NCBI RefSeq assembly: GCF_901709675.1
Contig: NC_051102.1
Coordinates: 9,991,412 to 10,055,411 of the forward strand
DNA: 64,000 nt
DNA from: Syngnathus acus
Taxonomy: Eukaryota; Chordata; Actinopteri; Syngnathiformes; Syngnathidae
Direction: 5' to 3'
The notes below the pieces were generated by a model that was not told the origin of the DNA, ran no database searches, and worked only from the letters and a program-made list of their open reading frames with translations. Shown here piece by piece: positions 13,612-27,426 of the stretch. Position numbers and translations under genes: made by a program. Every line of letters begins with the position of its first letter. Within the stretch, counting starts at the first letter, position 1.

Positions 13612-16600
13612 TTGACTTTTTTTTTTTCCTGGGATTTTTTTTCCCACCCATCCTCAGAAGGCAGAACATATAGTACACCTTAATGAGCATTTTGTCATTT
13701 TCTTTTTGCGGACCCTCAGAGGTATTTGGTTTTATTGCCCTATTACCTGGTCATCAATCCGCAAACGTATCCGTGGATAGAGTATGTATTTTTAAAGTGA
13801 GAAGCGTGAAGTGAAGTGTGATTCCTCCAGTCATTTATGCTGGTTGCTATTCCGCCATGGTGGCTCATCTGCATCCAGTTGGCATTTAACAGCTTGACAA
13901 CAATTTGGGATTTCTGTACATTGACAACAGTGAAATAGCCATTCAGCCTCTCAATTTCCTTTGGATGGATGTCTGCTCAAATTCCCATTAGCCTCCTATG
14001 CTAATTCCTGTGTTGACCGAAAATGCTAAGGCCTGCAGAGACGTCGTACTAATATGCTAAATAGCGTAGCCTTTCCTCTCGTGGCTAGTTAGGTGGCAAT
14101 ATATGATTGAATGTATTTGTTTTTATTCACATTCGGTACTTATTAGCGGGTATGACGTATAATAATATATTTCAATGTTGGTCACGAATTATGGACTTAT
14201 GTTTGCGAAAAACTGCTTTACCTGTTTACTGAGATGAACTCCAACATCGTTTCCTGCAAGGAATTTTTGAAATCCAACTTTTAAAGACCCATTTTTTCCT
14301 TCCCTTTCTGAGTTTATATTTGTCTTATAAGTCCTCAGAAAAGCAAAGTCAATAGTAAGCAAAGTAAGAAAATGAAAACCCAGTCTGGCTTATAAATAAA
14401 GCATGACGAGGTCTTTTGTGTTCACTTTGTAGCCGCCTCCCGTTCTTTTGTTGCGGGGAGCTCTCGGCGTGTAGGAGGACGACGCTCGCCTGTAAAACAT
14501 AAAGTCTTTGGGATGGACTGAATCGGCATGAAGCGCACTGCCTGTGACCTTTTTGCGTCGATACGGTCGAGCTGCTGTTTCCCAGGCTCGTCCCGTGTGA
14601 CACATGCTGACAAGCGGCGCGTGGGGCGGCATTAAGTAGCAGCCATTGATTTGATATGTTGTGAGAAGGATAGATAGGAGGGAAGGTGCTTTGGGGATGG
14701 ATAGGTCGGGGTTCCACCTATTTTATTTATCACCCTGCTTAGCAATGTTGCTAACGGCATTTTCCTTACGTCAAATATTAAGGGCTCAAATGATTCATTA
14801 TATCCATTAATGGTTTCAAACAAACGAATCATGTTTATACTCTATTGTGAAACTCATTAGCATATTGTGTTGTTTTTTCGCCAGAGGCAACGGTGCCACT
14901 TTGGAGACGTGAATGCACTATTTGAGTGTTTGTACTTTTTGTTACACTTCTTTGAGGGAGTATTGTGAGAATATATCCCAGTGGGTCGTCACATGATTTC
15001 ATCGAGGCACCCTAAAGTGTCCGTGCATAGGCTCCGCCCACCCAGGGCAGAAACTGACATTCCTGCCCTGTGCAAACGTGATGACAGGATATGTTTGGCG
15101 GCAACAAAAAGAAAAGCAATTTGCCAGCCAACAAGTGTGGGCTGACACCTCACCTCAAAGTGTCTCATCTGTGCGAGTAAGGCGGGTAATCAACGAAGGT
15201 TTTCCCGCGGGTGACCCGCTTCCTCGTTTCCACCCGTCACACGGCACGCGCCTGAGCCAGACTCTCGGGAGACCGGCAGGAAAACGCATGACAGCTTTTC
15301 AACACGGCCATTGTGACTCATTACCGCTAAGTACCCTTCACCTGTGATCCGGGCGCCCGCCGTCCGTTTTGAACGGCGAGGTTCTTTCGGCACCATTCAG
15401 CGAGGAGGCGGCCGCCTAATTTGCCATCAGGTGGTGTGAAGCAAGCGCGAGATTGACGTCTTAGTGGCCAATGTGTTAAAGCACGAATGGCGCCGTTTCG
15501 GGGGCCAGTAAATCCCCTTTCCCTAATATGACAGGGAGGGTACTTGGAGCGGGAAATCAACTTTTGGAACACATGATGCTGTCCAATACAGCGAGGGAGC
15601 ACCGATATTTCTTGCCCTGCCAGACATATTCTTTATCCTCTGCAACGAGCGTCCGAAGAAGCTGCCATGTATATATCTGGCTTGTTGACACAAGGATAAC
15701 TTGTTTATAGCGGAGAGCAATATTGAAGCAAAACACCGGCAGCAGGACGGGAGGAGGGGGATGATAGTGGAGTGTGGTGACAACCATCAGATAAATACAA
15801 GAGAGCATTTTGTGACGACGCGGCGAGACAGCACCACCGATCCGTCTTCATTTTATAGGTTGTCTCGAGCGGTAATTGCGTCTCGGAGGAAAGGCCTCAG
15901 CTCGAGCTGGAGAAGAGTTCCCAAAGCTGTTGGAGGCGAGCGGGCGGGCACGGCAAAAAAGACCAGAGGGCTTTTCTAGCAACAAGTAATCAGGCTGCAC
16001 TCCTCACAAAACAACACAAAGTCGGACTGTATTTTTAGGCGCCTCTCCTGCACTGACTAGAAAGGAGAAGGGAGGAGTTGCTAAAATTGGCCTGGAAGCA
16101 AGCCGGCTGTGTTCACACCCACAACGACGCAAACGACCGTTTCTGCCTGTGCACTATGAAAATTCTAAAAAAGCACATAGTTAGACCATGTTTTGCATTA
16201 GAATTAAGCTTGACACAAAAATAGGGTCGCTAGTTCAATTGGGTTTCAAAAGTTCAGTATTTATTTATTTATGTATTTATTTATTTATTTATTGTGGCTA
16301 AAACCAGATCGGATGCTGCTGCTGTCTTTTTTTTTTAATTAATTGATTTATTTTCATCATTTTGAAATCTTATTTGACATACTTGGCAAACTTTTTGATC
16401 ATTCAAATTGATCAAGGTCGTAAGCAACTCTCGTCTCTGTGGTGTGTCAATTCCGCAAGACATTTATTATTGCTTTACAGCGTCTTGAATGAAATGCTGA
16501 TCTCGGGTTCAATATTCTGTTAATTGGGTGCTTCTCAACATGGGTCACCTTAACTATTGTGGTGGCACTTTGCTCAGTGTGCCTCCTCATCACCCTCCCC

Positions 16601-17460
16601 CGTCTGGCAGGAGCAGATGGCGGGAAATCTCCATAGTAGTGTCCCTTGGCTTTTTTACTCATATACAAATACGTATATACATCATGAAGTAAAAGGTTTT
16701 ATATATGCATAAAGAAAAATGCTAATGTTTGCTACAGCAAGGCCTTTTATTCCATTTTTATTTATTTTGACCTTTTTGCCCGGGATCATGTGTTGCTGGG
16801 GCCTTATGTATTTTTCATCAGCACCAGCGTCTCCTTGATTCATCGCACCGTAACCCCCTCCGGCATCAAACGCTTGACATTATCATAGTTCTGAGGGTGC
16901 CGGGGGGCATTACAAATTCATGCGGCCTATTGACTTTGCCCACTCCTCCCTTCAAAAAAAAAAAGGATCATCTGCAGATGGAAAAGTCACAGAGTTCACC
17001 TGTGACGGGACGCTAATGAGACGGCGACAAGTTTGGAATCTTTGTAGGTGACAATAATGCTGATGTTTTGCCCCTGTACGTAATCATTACCTGCAGGAAA
17101 GAAAGGGCTGGACCTCCGAGTCCAATTAGTGCATGTCACTTTTTCCATTTGAGGTCCAGTTTTCAACTCTTACTAATTGCTTTATTGAAGTGAAGGCAAA
17201 GGAGACGTTATGCTTTTTTTTTTTTTTTTATAACTTTGACTTGCATGCACTTTGTGGCAGCAGTGAACTCAACTTACTTCATGTTAAGTTGCAGTTTGGC
17301 AAATCGAGGACTTTTTCTCATACAAGAGCCTTGTCGCTACTCCCAGTTTAAGTTTACGGTCAAACTAAACTGAAAAAAAAAAAAAGACAATTGCACGTTA
17401 CGTATATATGTCCATTTAGCTTAGTGCTAACACACAATGCAAAACGTCATTGACATGCTT

Positions 17461-17540
17461 GCGGTTTTAGACGCAAAGGACATTTGAACACAAACAGTGG
17501 CGCAACACATGGAGACAGATAATATAACAATGTTGACAGT
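17461..17540 (+). repeat. Dispersed repeat family A, copy 2
   Basis: The block matches copy 1 at 3661-3770: TTTGAACACAAACAGTGG, a CGCAACACATGGAGACAG block and AATATAACAATG. The segment after it diverges into poly-T. It supports an interspersed family rather than local duplication. Confidence 0.45.
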
Positions 17541-18010
17541 TTTTTTTTTTTTTTTTTAAATTCTACTTCTATATTCTTCCCCCAGCAGTGCGAGTAAACG
17601 CACTTGGTCACGAAACAAATTAAATGCTACGGCAGACCCTTGAGTCAGCGAAGTACAAAGTAATCAATACATTGTTTTCCGTTATTTAGGCAGTATGAAG
17701 GCTGCTTGTTTACGTGAGTGCTTTGGAAATGAATTGTAACATTCTGTTTGGAAGTCCATATTAGGAGTTGGGTAAATCACTTCAGAGGAGCAACAACAAC
17801 TCATAAGCACCCGACTGTGACTTTGCATTTTCACGCCGCATAATCTTTTGGCACACTTCCTTAAAGTCGCCACGACTTATTGACCTTCCCAAATTTACAT
17901 TTGATTTCCCATTCAGATCGGCTCCCAAGACGGAAATCCCCCGCATTTACATTTCAGACACACAAACATTGATTGTTTTCTGATTTAAGTAGGAGCATTT
18001 TAATTTATGA

Positions 18011-18031
18011 CCCCCCCCCCCCCCCCCCCCC
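18011..18031 (+). repeat. Poly-C tract, about 21 nt
   Basis: An uninterrupted cytosine run. It has no associated gene feature. Confidence 0.9.
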
Positions 18032-20015
18032 TCGCCATCGTCCTCTCAATCATCCATTACAAGGCCTGGATTGTTACCCTTTGCCATCCGTATCGATTTT
18101 GGATCAAAGGACCCGACCCCTTTAATCAATATTGCTACTTGCTATCCATACCCGGCTTAGTTTGAAAGGTTAGCTCCCGCTCCCAGTGTCGTTTTGGGAG
18201 GGGATCGGTTTACCTAGTTCTGGCCGTTTTAATATTTCACCAGCAACATATTCCCAGGAAATGAGTCTTTTTTTTTTTTTATTAATATATTCCTAATGGC
18301 CCACTTAAAGGTTATGTCTATCAGATGGCTCTAGCATGGGGACACTCTGGCATTTTAATCAGCGCACGAGCTTGCTGTCTAATGAATGCCAGCGTGACGT
18401 AGCTGAATGAAGAAGCACGTTGGTGTTTCCATTCAAAAAGTAGCCATTTAAGCACTTAACGGGCGGCTGCCTGATTTTGTTGGTGCGTGTCCACCTGCAA
18501 GTGCGCTCATAGCGGGGATGCAGGCGTGCCGAGATGGCGAGGGAAGAAGGCAACCCAGGCTGGAGCCCTCGTGCCTGCTCGAGCACCTCCGGCTCGGAGG
18601 AGCGTGAGAGAGGCCGGCGAGAGGCCCGCGGGGGCCCACGGATGGAGCCTGCAAGGAGGAAGCAGGAAAAGCCCGGTCAAGCATTTCAGATGACTCACAC
18701 CCCCTCGGCATCTCGTACGCCGACTACTAGTCCTCCGCTGACGCTCGACCTTGACACGCAGCTCGCGGGCTTATTGACACGCGTGACATCAAGACACGGA
18801 AATCGTTAACTACTCTCACCGTCTTCTTGGAGTCGCTCCCGAGATTCTGCCGTGGCACGTTCTGTTTAGAACGGCTAATTGTGGGATGATTTCATCTTTG
18901 GGATTGATTGTCTTGCATCGCTGCGTTTCGGGATGAAATTTGTTGCGAGGTGTCGCATTTAAAAAAAGAACTGTCAGCTTGGTGTCAAAATGTTATTCTA
19001 GTCTGGCGTGTTTGCGTCTCCCTAGGTGCTTACCCACTTATCTGATAATTTGCTAAAAAAAAGTAAAAACAGATTCTGTAAGTTACTGATGCATATTTTC
19101 CCAACCATGATGCTTAAATCAATATTCATATCTCCTGCTTGTTTCGAAAACACCGCAGTGTTCTTTTCTCACTCCCTTGGTCGTTATAAATCCCTGCTTT
19201 GTGCAATAACTCACACCCACCTACACTGTGTATTTATATTCTTCTCACTCTGTCACATACCGCACCAACAATACAGACTTGATTCTCCGAAAAACACACA
19301 CGAGCAGGAATCATTCTGAAATTAATCTCATTCCAACAATGAAGTGCTTGCGCATGGAAGTCGGATTCCATTTGCCCGCTTGGAAAATGAGACGTTTTTT
19401 TTTAGTGAAGGCGCCCATTTATGATATATATGTTTAAAAATGTAATTAGCATCATAAACAACTCTTCTGATGCAGGCTACATTTGTTCTTTGCACTAAGT
19501 TCTTGCCCACAAGTGCATTAATATTTCACGATGTAGTCTTTTAAATACTCACAATCCTCACTTAAGTGTAAACAAATCCATCTTAAAGCCTTGCATGTTA
19601 CGAAATATGGAAATTAAATAAAAAAAAAAAAATGTTGGAGCCGAGTGGGTGAGTAAAAGCCAACTCGTGACACAAAGACCTCCATCTTGACTTGTTCCAT
19701 TTTATGTGCCCATTGTGTGCGAGGAAAGTGAGGAGACATCACATTCTTTATAGACACCTCATGCATATTTTAGCACCTGGCATAAATAGTGGCGCAACTT
19801 AAATAATTGACAAAGCATTTGCTGAAAATGTATAAATAGACGTGCGTGTTCAGCGCGCCGGCCAGATGCCTTGCGCCCAAATCCATTTAGAGAGCTTTTT
19901 CCAGAGCTGGGCCCACTTAGAAATATGACGTAACACATATTTATTATTATGGGTTAAAAGCATTTGTGCTTTAAATATATATATTTTTTGCTAACACTTG
20001 CTTTTTTTTTTTTAG

Positions 20016-20077
20016 ATTAATTTCCAATCAAGGAAACTCAACCAAAGATGAGCTCCTGATGAAGTGTCCCAACACAG
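20016..20077 (+). other. Orphan exon-like segment
   Basis: A poly-T tract ending TTTTTAG is followed by 62 bases that stay open in one frame (phase 2 start) and end at CAG/GTATAT, a usable donor. The conceptual product reads about LISNQGNSTKDELLMKCPNT with a split final codon, and the codons look like coding sequence (GAG CTC CTG ATG AAG TGT CCC). I do not recognise the peptide and see no neighbouring exon within several kilobases. It may be an exon of a gene with large introns or a chance arrangement. Confidence 0.2.
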
Positions 20078-21565
20078 GTATATTTCTTCTTTCTTGGGAA
20101 AACAAAATTGTTGCAAGTTGCGATATACTGCAGTTACTCTCAAATTGTACTAAGAGCTCCCTCTAGTGATACATAAAGAAATTGTCTGCATACATTCGTT
20201 GTATTTAACTTAAATTCAATAATTTTGCATTTAATCTAATCACGTTTCGATTTTTTCATTTAAATAATTCAACCGTTTAAGTATAGTTTCCGTAACAATG
20301 CTTGTAACTCAAAAGAGGATGAACTCAAAACACTCATACTCAACATCAAATCATCTTGTCCCATTGAAATGAATGGAAATGCAAATAATCCATCCCAGCC
20401 TTCCCCAAAAATGTTTGAATGCTTTCATGCAAAATGGCCGCCAGTGGCTCTACTTCATCTGCTAGCTTAACATTGTCAAAACTGGATATGCATTCTTTGT
20501 GAATTTTAGAATCATGCTCGTGCGTGTGAAGTGAGTGTTGCGCCATTGGTCAGGTGACTGCAGGTGGGAGGGCAAAAAGGCTTTAGGTGAGCACAGCTCA
20601 TATGCACGTCAGCACTGGCGCTTTTTCATTCTGGTAACAGCTGGAGCTATCGTGCCTTTCTTCATCTTCCTTTTCCTCTTTGAGACTGCTCACGTCACAC
20701 GTACGCAAGAGCAAATCCGAGCAGAGGACGGACGTTTGGATGCTGCTGGTGTGAAACAAGGAGAGAGACACCCATTTGACTTTATTCCTCTGATCTTTTG
20801 GAATCTTTCTCATAAATACGACACTTTTTACTATTTGATTTATATTGAAATATATTGGGTGGAAACCCTTTTTTGTGATATTTTGAGTCATTGCTTTTTC
20901 CTGCATCATCCTAATATCCCAGTTGCAGTTTAGTAACATGAAAGGGACGAAATATTGCAAAAACAATGTGTCGCCTCTCCCAATAAAAGAAGAAGAAATA
21001 ATATTGTATTTCTCTGCTGCAGCCTGCAGCGGGTGTGCGCGGTGACGCGGTCGTTCCCAGTCTGTGCCAGCTGTTCACGTCAAGTCGCTCTGTCAGACAG
21101 GCAACCCCGCACTGCTGCATTATTCATGCCCTGCCATGGAGATGGAGTGTTGGGGAGGGGAGGCGAGGAGGATAGGAAGTCCCAAGCAGCGCTTTGACAT
21201 GCAAAGATGCCAGGCTGCGGTGATGCGGGGTTAAGACTTGCAGCGCCGCCTCCATCTGCTCTCTCGTCTGAGAATTACACGCGATTTTTTTTTGTACAGT
21301 ATGGAATTTGGTCGTTTCTCCTCTTCGGCCACGGAAGCTCATCCATCAGCGTCAGTGCTGTAAATATGCTTCACACAAACCCATACGGGCCTCAAGACGC
21401 CTTAAAGGCTTTGTCCGACTAATTGACCTGCTCCGGTGGCAATATGTCCACATGCAGTGGTAGTTAATGACATCGTCTCAAGACAGCCCTCACGCAAAAA
21501 TGTCACTCTGATGGCTCTTTTGCGATGGACTGAGAACAATGGAAATCTAATACTACAGATGTGCC

Positions 21566-21659
21566 CAGTGGCGGAGATAGAGAGGGGGGGGGGGTCTGTG
21601 GGGGCACTGCCCCCCCCCCTCCCTCTCTGAAGTATGCTTGGATCACCCAGCTGCCAGAC
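21566..21659 (+). repeat. Dispersed repeat family B, copy 2
   Basis: This copy contains AGTGGCGGAGATAGAG, an expanded G run, GGGGCACTGCCCCC and GCCAGACC in the same order as 13549-13611. The flanking G run and C run could pair to form a hairpin. Confidence 0.45.
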
Positions 21660-22687
21660 CTGATCATTTTCTATTTTTTCTGAAAATATTTTTCCACATC
21701 TGCCATTTTCTGAAGAATTTTTGGCGGTTGTAAGAATTGAAATATATTTGACCCCTCAAGAAAAAAAAAAATCCGAGCTCTGCCAGTGCTAATCCCCAAA
21801 TTTGTCCCTGCTCCATTTTTGTCATTGGAATGCCCAAAAAAAAAAAAACGAGTAATCCATATGTAGCCTGACTGGATGGTAGCAAACGGGCATGTGAAGG
21901 AATGAGAGCTGCTGTTTGCAAAGTGACGCCGCCGCTCAGGTTTGTCAGGGTGTTGACTCAGTATGATTGAGTCGGAGACGTGAGCGCGCTCCGCCGCCGC
22001 TTCTCCATTTGTCACCATCCCGAGCCACGAGATTGGCCGGGCGCAGACCGCCCGCGTTCGTCCGCGCTGCGCCGTAAGCCGCCTCTTAGCATGCGCCGAC
22101 ATGCCTGGCGGCCGCCGAGAGCTGGCCGTCTGCTGAAAACTAATCCATTGAGCCTTTCAGCGTGCGCCAGTGGCGCGCAAGCAGTTAGAGCCCGTCGAGT
22201 GCGGGCCCTCCAAGCTCGGGAATCAATTGTTGGAAAGTGATACGCCGTGCAAATGGTCAAACGGCGGCCCCGCGTTTCAGCCGCTGTTGTGTCCTCCTTT
22301 TGATTGGAGCCTTCAAATACCTTGGCGGGAATGATTCCATTTTTCTCTCACCAATAAATATGTTACGTTTCATTCTTTTTGTCACCGATTTGAGTTTCTC
22401 CATCAGCCCCCGCTTCCGACCGACCTTCGATTGTAACAGCGCCTTTGGCATTCATCGAGCCAATTGCCGCCGTTCCAGCCATCTTACCGACAATCTTGCC
22501 GTGATCAAGGAAAGCCAAACATGATATATACGTAAATGTGGACAAGCGCATGCAGACTGTCGAGGAATGAGAAGGGGGGGATATAAAGTGATATCAAATG
22601 ATTTATGAAAGAGGCTCAGCAGAGAGCGGGGCAATGAAAATGCCATCCTCCTGAAAATCTAATAAGCTTCCTGTGTGTGTGCGTGTT

Positions 22688-22688
<1 letters not shown>

Positions 22689-22721
<33 letters not shown>
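22689..22721 (+). repeat. GA dinucleotide microsatellite
   Basis: An uninterrupted GA repeat of about 16 units is directly readable. Confidence 0.9.
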
Positions 22722-22724
<3 letters not shown>

Positions 22725-23691
22725 TTGACATGTACAGCAAGCCTTTTCATGGAGCATTCATGTATTAAACAGAGTCCCCCCCCCATCCGACCCCTCCTCC
22801 TCCTCAAATATTCATGGCCAGAGATTTACTCATTAATCTTTCATTGTCTCCTATCTGGCTCTTTTGCATACGTCAGGCGTTACTGGTAACACTCCCCTCC
22901 ATTTCTTTGCTGGTTCGCGACGGCCGACTTGTTGAGTTAGCCGCGGGCGCCGTTGCGGTGACCGCAAGCTCCGTTAAAGTGCTTCCAAAGAGCTTTTTCA
23001 GTGCGGGATGGCGGCATTAGCCAATGTTGATAGTGGCAAGCTAAGAAAGGCAAATGCATCAGGGTGACTTTAGAAACGAAATTTCCTTTGTTCTCTCTTT
23101 TCGAGAGGCTAATGTAGCAGTCGATTCTGTTCTTGTCAAACGAATCAAACAGATGGACTCAAATGCACCGCAAAAGTCACAGAGGGTCCAACTCGCCAGC
23201 GGAGAGTTCTTTCTAGCTAATGGGAATACGAAAATACAGGAAGCGAATGCAAATAAGAGGAAGCCTTCAAATGCATTCATGCCGGCTCTCGCTTTTGTTT
23301 TGTTTAATAGTTTTCGTGCCGAAGCGTTTGATCAGGCCCGAGAGGAAGGCCAACATTTGCATGGCTGTCGTACGTTCCCATTACACTTCAACGCGGCGCT
23401 CATGATACAACCGCAGTGCCGCATACAAAAACGACAATCAGCGCAAAGTTTTCTCCCAAATGAGCCTTGAGTGTGTTATTAGCTGCGCTTACTTGCTGAC
23501 TCGGTCAAACATGCTGATTCCCTCTTAACGGAAATGTTTGATGACGACTTTCCAACTTGAAACATTTGGAATTGTACCAACTAAGTCAAAACTATTATTT
23601 CATAGAAAGTTAAATTCAAATATATCGGCAATTACCATTTACAGCTGCATTCCGATTCATCGTGCTACTCCTCCCGTTGTGCTCACCTTCG

Positions 23692-23705
23692 CCACCAGGG
23701 GGCGG
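23692..23705 (+). promoter_or_regulatory. Candidate CTCF binding site
   Basis: CCACCAGGGGGCGG matches the vertebrate CTCF core CCASYAGRKGGCRS at every position. It lies in the gene-poor flank about 16 kb beyond the 3' end of the adcyap1 coding sequence. A site of this strength is a reasonable candidate for a chromatin boundary, but occupancy cannot be read from sequence. Confidence 0.5.
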
Positions 23706-24796
23706 TATTGCCGTTCAAGTCGTATGACGCTCCTCGATCTCTTTTCATTGGTAAAATGTGTTTTCTTACCAATATAAATCACTTTTTTTTTTGCCCCAAA
23801 AAATCAGCTTAGTTTCTGCCCTTTGTCTGCCACCCGAATAAGCGTAAAACCTGGCCGGTGACGCTTCCCCGGAAAGCTTCGGCGGGATCAACATGCCGAC
23901 ATCACAGACCTTTCTCCCACCTTTGGATTTCGTGTGAAAATGCCAAAGGCGCGCTGGGTGTATCCTCCTCTTTGCTTTCCCATCAGGTCCACACGAGCCC
24001 AACTCACAACCTGACATTTGTCTCCCAACTGATACTATTGCGAGTAACGATCAAATATCTTTCGTTTCTCGACGTTGCGATGCGCTGCCGCTATGTTCCT
24101 AAGCTCCTCGAGTGTGAAAAGTACAAAGTTGCAGAGGTCGGCGATTTTTCTTTTGCTTTTGCATAGCCGCCTCCGCCGTGATTAAGGCTGTGCTGTGATC
24201 CCAACGATTAGCTGGCAACACTATAGGAAGCCCAACGCTGGGAGATAATGTGTAGGAAGTCGCTCGGGTGGGCAGGGGCTCATACATCGACCCGTTCCCT
24301 TTGGATCCTCGTTAATAATATTCAGCGGCGTAACGCCCACATGTTTGGACAATGTGCAGACAGGAAGTGTGCGAACACTGTGGATTATAATTAGAAACAT
24401 CACACAGCAAGCATCCGATTAGCAAAGACCAGATCAAATCAAGCAAATCCTGCTCTTAAGATGTTAAAATGAAGTCAACGTTTGCCCTTTTTTTAATGAG
24501 TCTTCTTAAAGATGGTCATGGTAGAGCCGACCGACCTCGTTGTCATTCTCTGGTTGGCTCTGACTCAATGATAACAAAGCAATGAATCACTCTTGCTAGT
24601 TTTTTTTGTTATTGCCTTTGCGTAGCCTTTTGGCGCTTTGCTAACACCTGATGAACAAGCGATGCCATTGGTCAGCAGCTCTGCTTCTTTGGTTCAGGAC
24701 TCGGGTTTAAAACTAGCGGTCGGGAGTCAACGTTAGCGGTTCTAGTTGGGCTAAATCTTTAGCATTCGGATACCCGTGATGCATTCAGGGTGATCG

Positions 24797-24840
24797 TCAC
24801 CCGTGACCCCGCAGGATAAACACTTGAAGAAAATGGATGG
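24797..24840 (+). repeat. Retroelement tail fragment ending in ATGG units
   Basis: The segment CACCCGTGACCCCGCAGGAT, then AAACACTTGAAGAAAATGGA and TGG matches the tail of a very common teleost element, whose usual form is CGTGACCCT..GAGGATAAGCGG...AAAATGGATGG. It is in opposite orientation to the fragment at 12100-12135. Only the tail is present. Confidence 0.5.
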
Positions 24841-27395
24841 TTGGTCCGTTGTTCTTCCAGCTCACTGACTCATGTGACAGTGAATCAGCGCCGAATCATG
24901 CTGTTCCCACCGCTCATCCGGCTTCGAAGGGGTATACGCGGCGCCGCCCATCTGTTGTTATTTGAACACCCACTGGCATCGTCGTGCATCCATTACGGTG
25001 ATTCGCAATTTAGTGCTGCCAAAGCTCTAATACCCCCGCTTAAATGTTTGCTTTTGCCATTCCCGGGAACAGGTCGGCGTCCCTCTGGGGGGACTGATCT
25101 AATTGGTGTGAAACACAAGTCGAGCTAATGGAACATGTGACTTTGACCTAGCTTGACGAGTGTTCCCGGTGGAGAAACCGCACCGAAGCACAATTGACAC
25201 GCACCCTAATGAGCCCCTCCTCCGCCGACAACAACCGCCTCTGACAAACAAAGAAGGGCCTGGAAAGAGAGTCTCAAAGTTGGACCCTGAAATAGAGGAT
25301 AGATTGTAAGGCCGCTTTGAGCCCAAGACTTGAAATGAAAACACTTGACTAATAGAGTCGTCAGCACGGAACAGATGCGCACATGAAGCGTCTTCATTAT
25401 TGTGCATAACGAGGCGACAGACAAAGACTTACCTGCTCATGAAAAGCAAGTGATGTCGAAATCAAATGACAAGACAATCATACAGATCATTTCGGATCTT
25501 CCGGGAAAAGAAATTTAGTGATCAAAGTCAAATTTACAAACCTTAGACGACAGAATTTAAGATGTTGCTCGATTGAAGATTTTGAGGTTGTGAGAATGAA
25601 CAACGGGACCAATGGCTTTGTAAAAGTGGACTTTTAAATCTTTCCTTCTGGAGTTGGGAATAGTCGATGTTGTCGCAATCTGTTGCCAATAACATCGACG
25701 GAACGTTACTCTGAAATTATTTTCAATTGCTAATTTAGGACGCTGGAAAACCTCGAATTTAGGACGCTAACATTGGTTAGCGTTTATTGGCTAGCAGCTA
25801 AGCTAATAGGCTGTGGACTACTTTTCAAGGGCAGTTTAATAAGTGAAAATGACTGCACACTCTTGCTGAAAAGCAGACATGGAATAGCATAAAAGTCAGA
25901 ATCAAATAATAGTCATTTGCATCCATTCCAAGTTGATAATATCCTCGTAAGGCAAAGAAAGCACCGCATTAGTTCGGAGTTACCAAAGCATGATGAGTGT
26001 ATGTGCCATCAAGTGAACATTTGCTGTTTTATATTTAGCATTTGTCCCTCTGTTGACTTTGCGCTGGTGCGCCTCCAAGCGCAATGGCCAATCTGCTGTG
26101 CATCAATATTGTGGCATCTTCTTTCCTCTTTGCTTGTTTAAAATCTTGCTGACAGAAAACAATCTAAAAAGGGAGAATTACACCGGCCGGGTGATTTTAT
26201 TTTCGTCCTTCCATCCTGTTTGAGGGAATTATACAAAAGACCCTTCGTGAATGGAATGTGAATTTCGATTATTTTACTCTGGCATGAGATTGGCTCCTGA
26301 GACGTTATTTCCGACAAAGCAAGCGAGAAAGTCAATAATAGGTGCTGCGGCTCCTTCCAAAAAACACAGGAAAGAAAAAACAAGTGTAACTGTCGTCTAG
26401 TTATATTTTTTTCCCAAATCAAAATCACTGCATGCTCTTAGATATAGATTTGCGTGTACCGATACCAAGTATCAGATACTTTAAGGTTTCGGTACCAATA
26501 TCGGCCTTTTCTCTTGTGGCCATTTTACAACTTGTGTTTACGAGATGTCCTTGCCCACATCCAATTTTAAATGCTGATGCAGACACCCGCAATGCTGTAT
26601 TTATAAGTTAGACACCTTTGACTGAACATCAGCAGTTTGACTATTTGTGACAAGAAAGTGAGCACATGAAACTTATTGTGACCACCCGGTGACATCCCTT
26701 GTGTGTGAATCTGTTTTTCCATCCCAGTCTTGTCTTTGTCTGATCTCCCTTTTCCCCCAAAGTTGCGTTTGCGCTCTTAGATGATGTCCTCCGTTGACAA
26801 AGAGCCTCTGTTTGTTCATAGCACACGTTTGAACCCAAAGTTGTGCATGCGTGCGTTGTTTTGACACTCTTGTCACTCACGCTTTACTGGGCCGTGGCTT
26901 TTTTTTTTTTCAAGGGGAGTTGCGGCTGTGCGGGAATAGAATGCGTCATCAGGTTTGACAATATCACGCCGTCCCCGAAGACAGCAAGCATCCGACGTGC
27001 GCTATCGTTGTCGTCTGATGACTTTTAATTAGGACTGAAAGAAGGTTTAATCATTACAACGGGTTGAGTCATATTTGTTTTTGGAAATATACTTTCCAAA
27101 CTATAGTCGAGGAAACCGCTGAATAAAGTTTGGAAAATAAGGTGAATGTTGTCTCATCAAAATGTCCTCAGCTCGGTTTGAGACTAATGATGTCATGAAG
27201 GAGCCAGCAGCCAACAGATGCGATTCACAGCAGTTTAACCTCTGTCCTGTTGCAAATAAATCGCCGTATCTGATCAATGCTACACTTTCATCCATCAGCG
27301 TGAACACTCCCATGCATGGTCATTAGAGCCATTTCCTGTGTGGCTATTAGCGCCAGCTGACCAAAGACTGGAAATGCTTTAATAAAATCACTTTG

Positions 27396-27426
<31 letters not shown>

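Larger units (their letters stand above)
9720..19990. other. Gene-poor flank, segment 3
   Basis: No supported gene is visible across this stretch. Simple repeats include poly-G near 10455-10467, poly-A near 10529-10545, a TTTA tetranucleotide tract at about 16257-16294, poly-T tracts near 17216 and 17540, and the long poly-C runs listed separately. Fragments of dispersed repeats at 11165-11233, 12100-12135, 13549-13611, 15622-15646 and 17461-17540 are listed separately or under their family. A GC-richer block at about 18480-18760 has open frames on both strands but no splice-consistent exon or recognisable domain. Confidence 0.6.

Noticed and set aside
18534-18809. GC-rich open frame of about 90 residues with Arg/Glu-rich content
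   Set aside because: Open frames exist on both strands as expected for GC-rich DNA; there is no domain, splice border or recognisable homology.
22012-22260. Overlapping open frames on both strands in a GC-rich segment
   Set aside because: Both strands are open over the same bases, the peptides are Arg/Ala-rich, and no start or splice context supports a gene.
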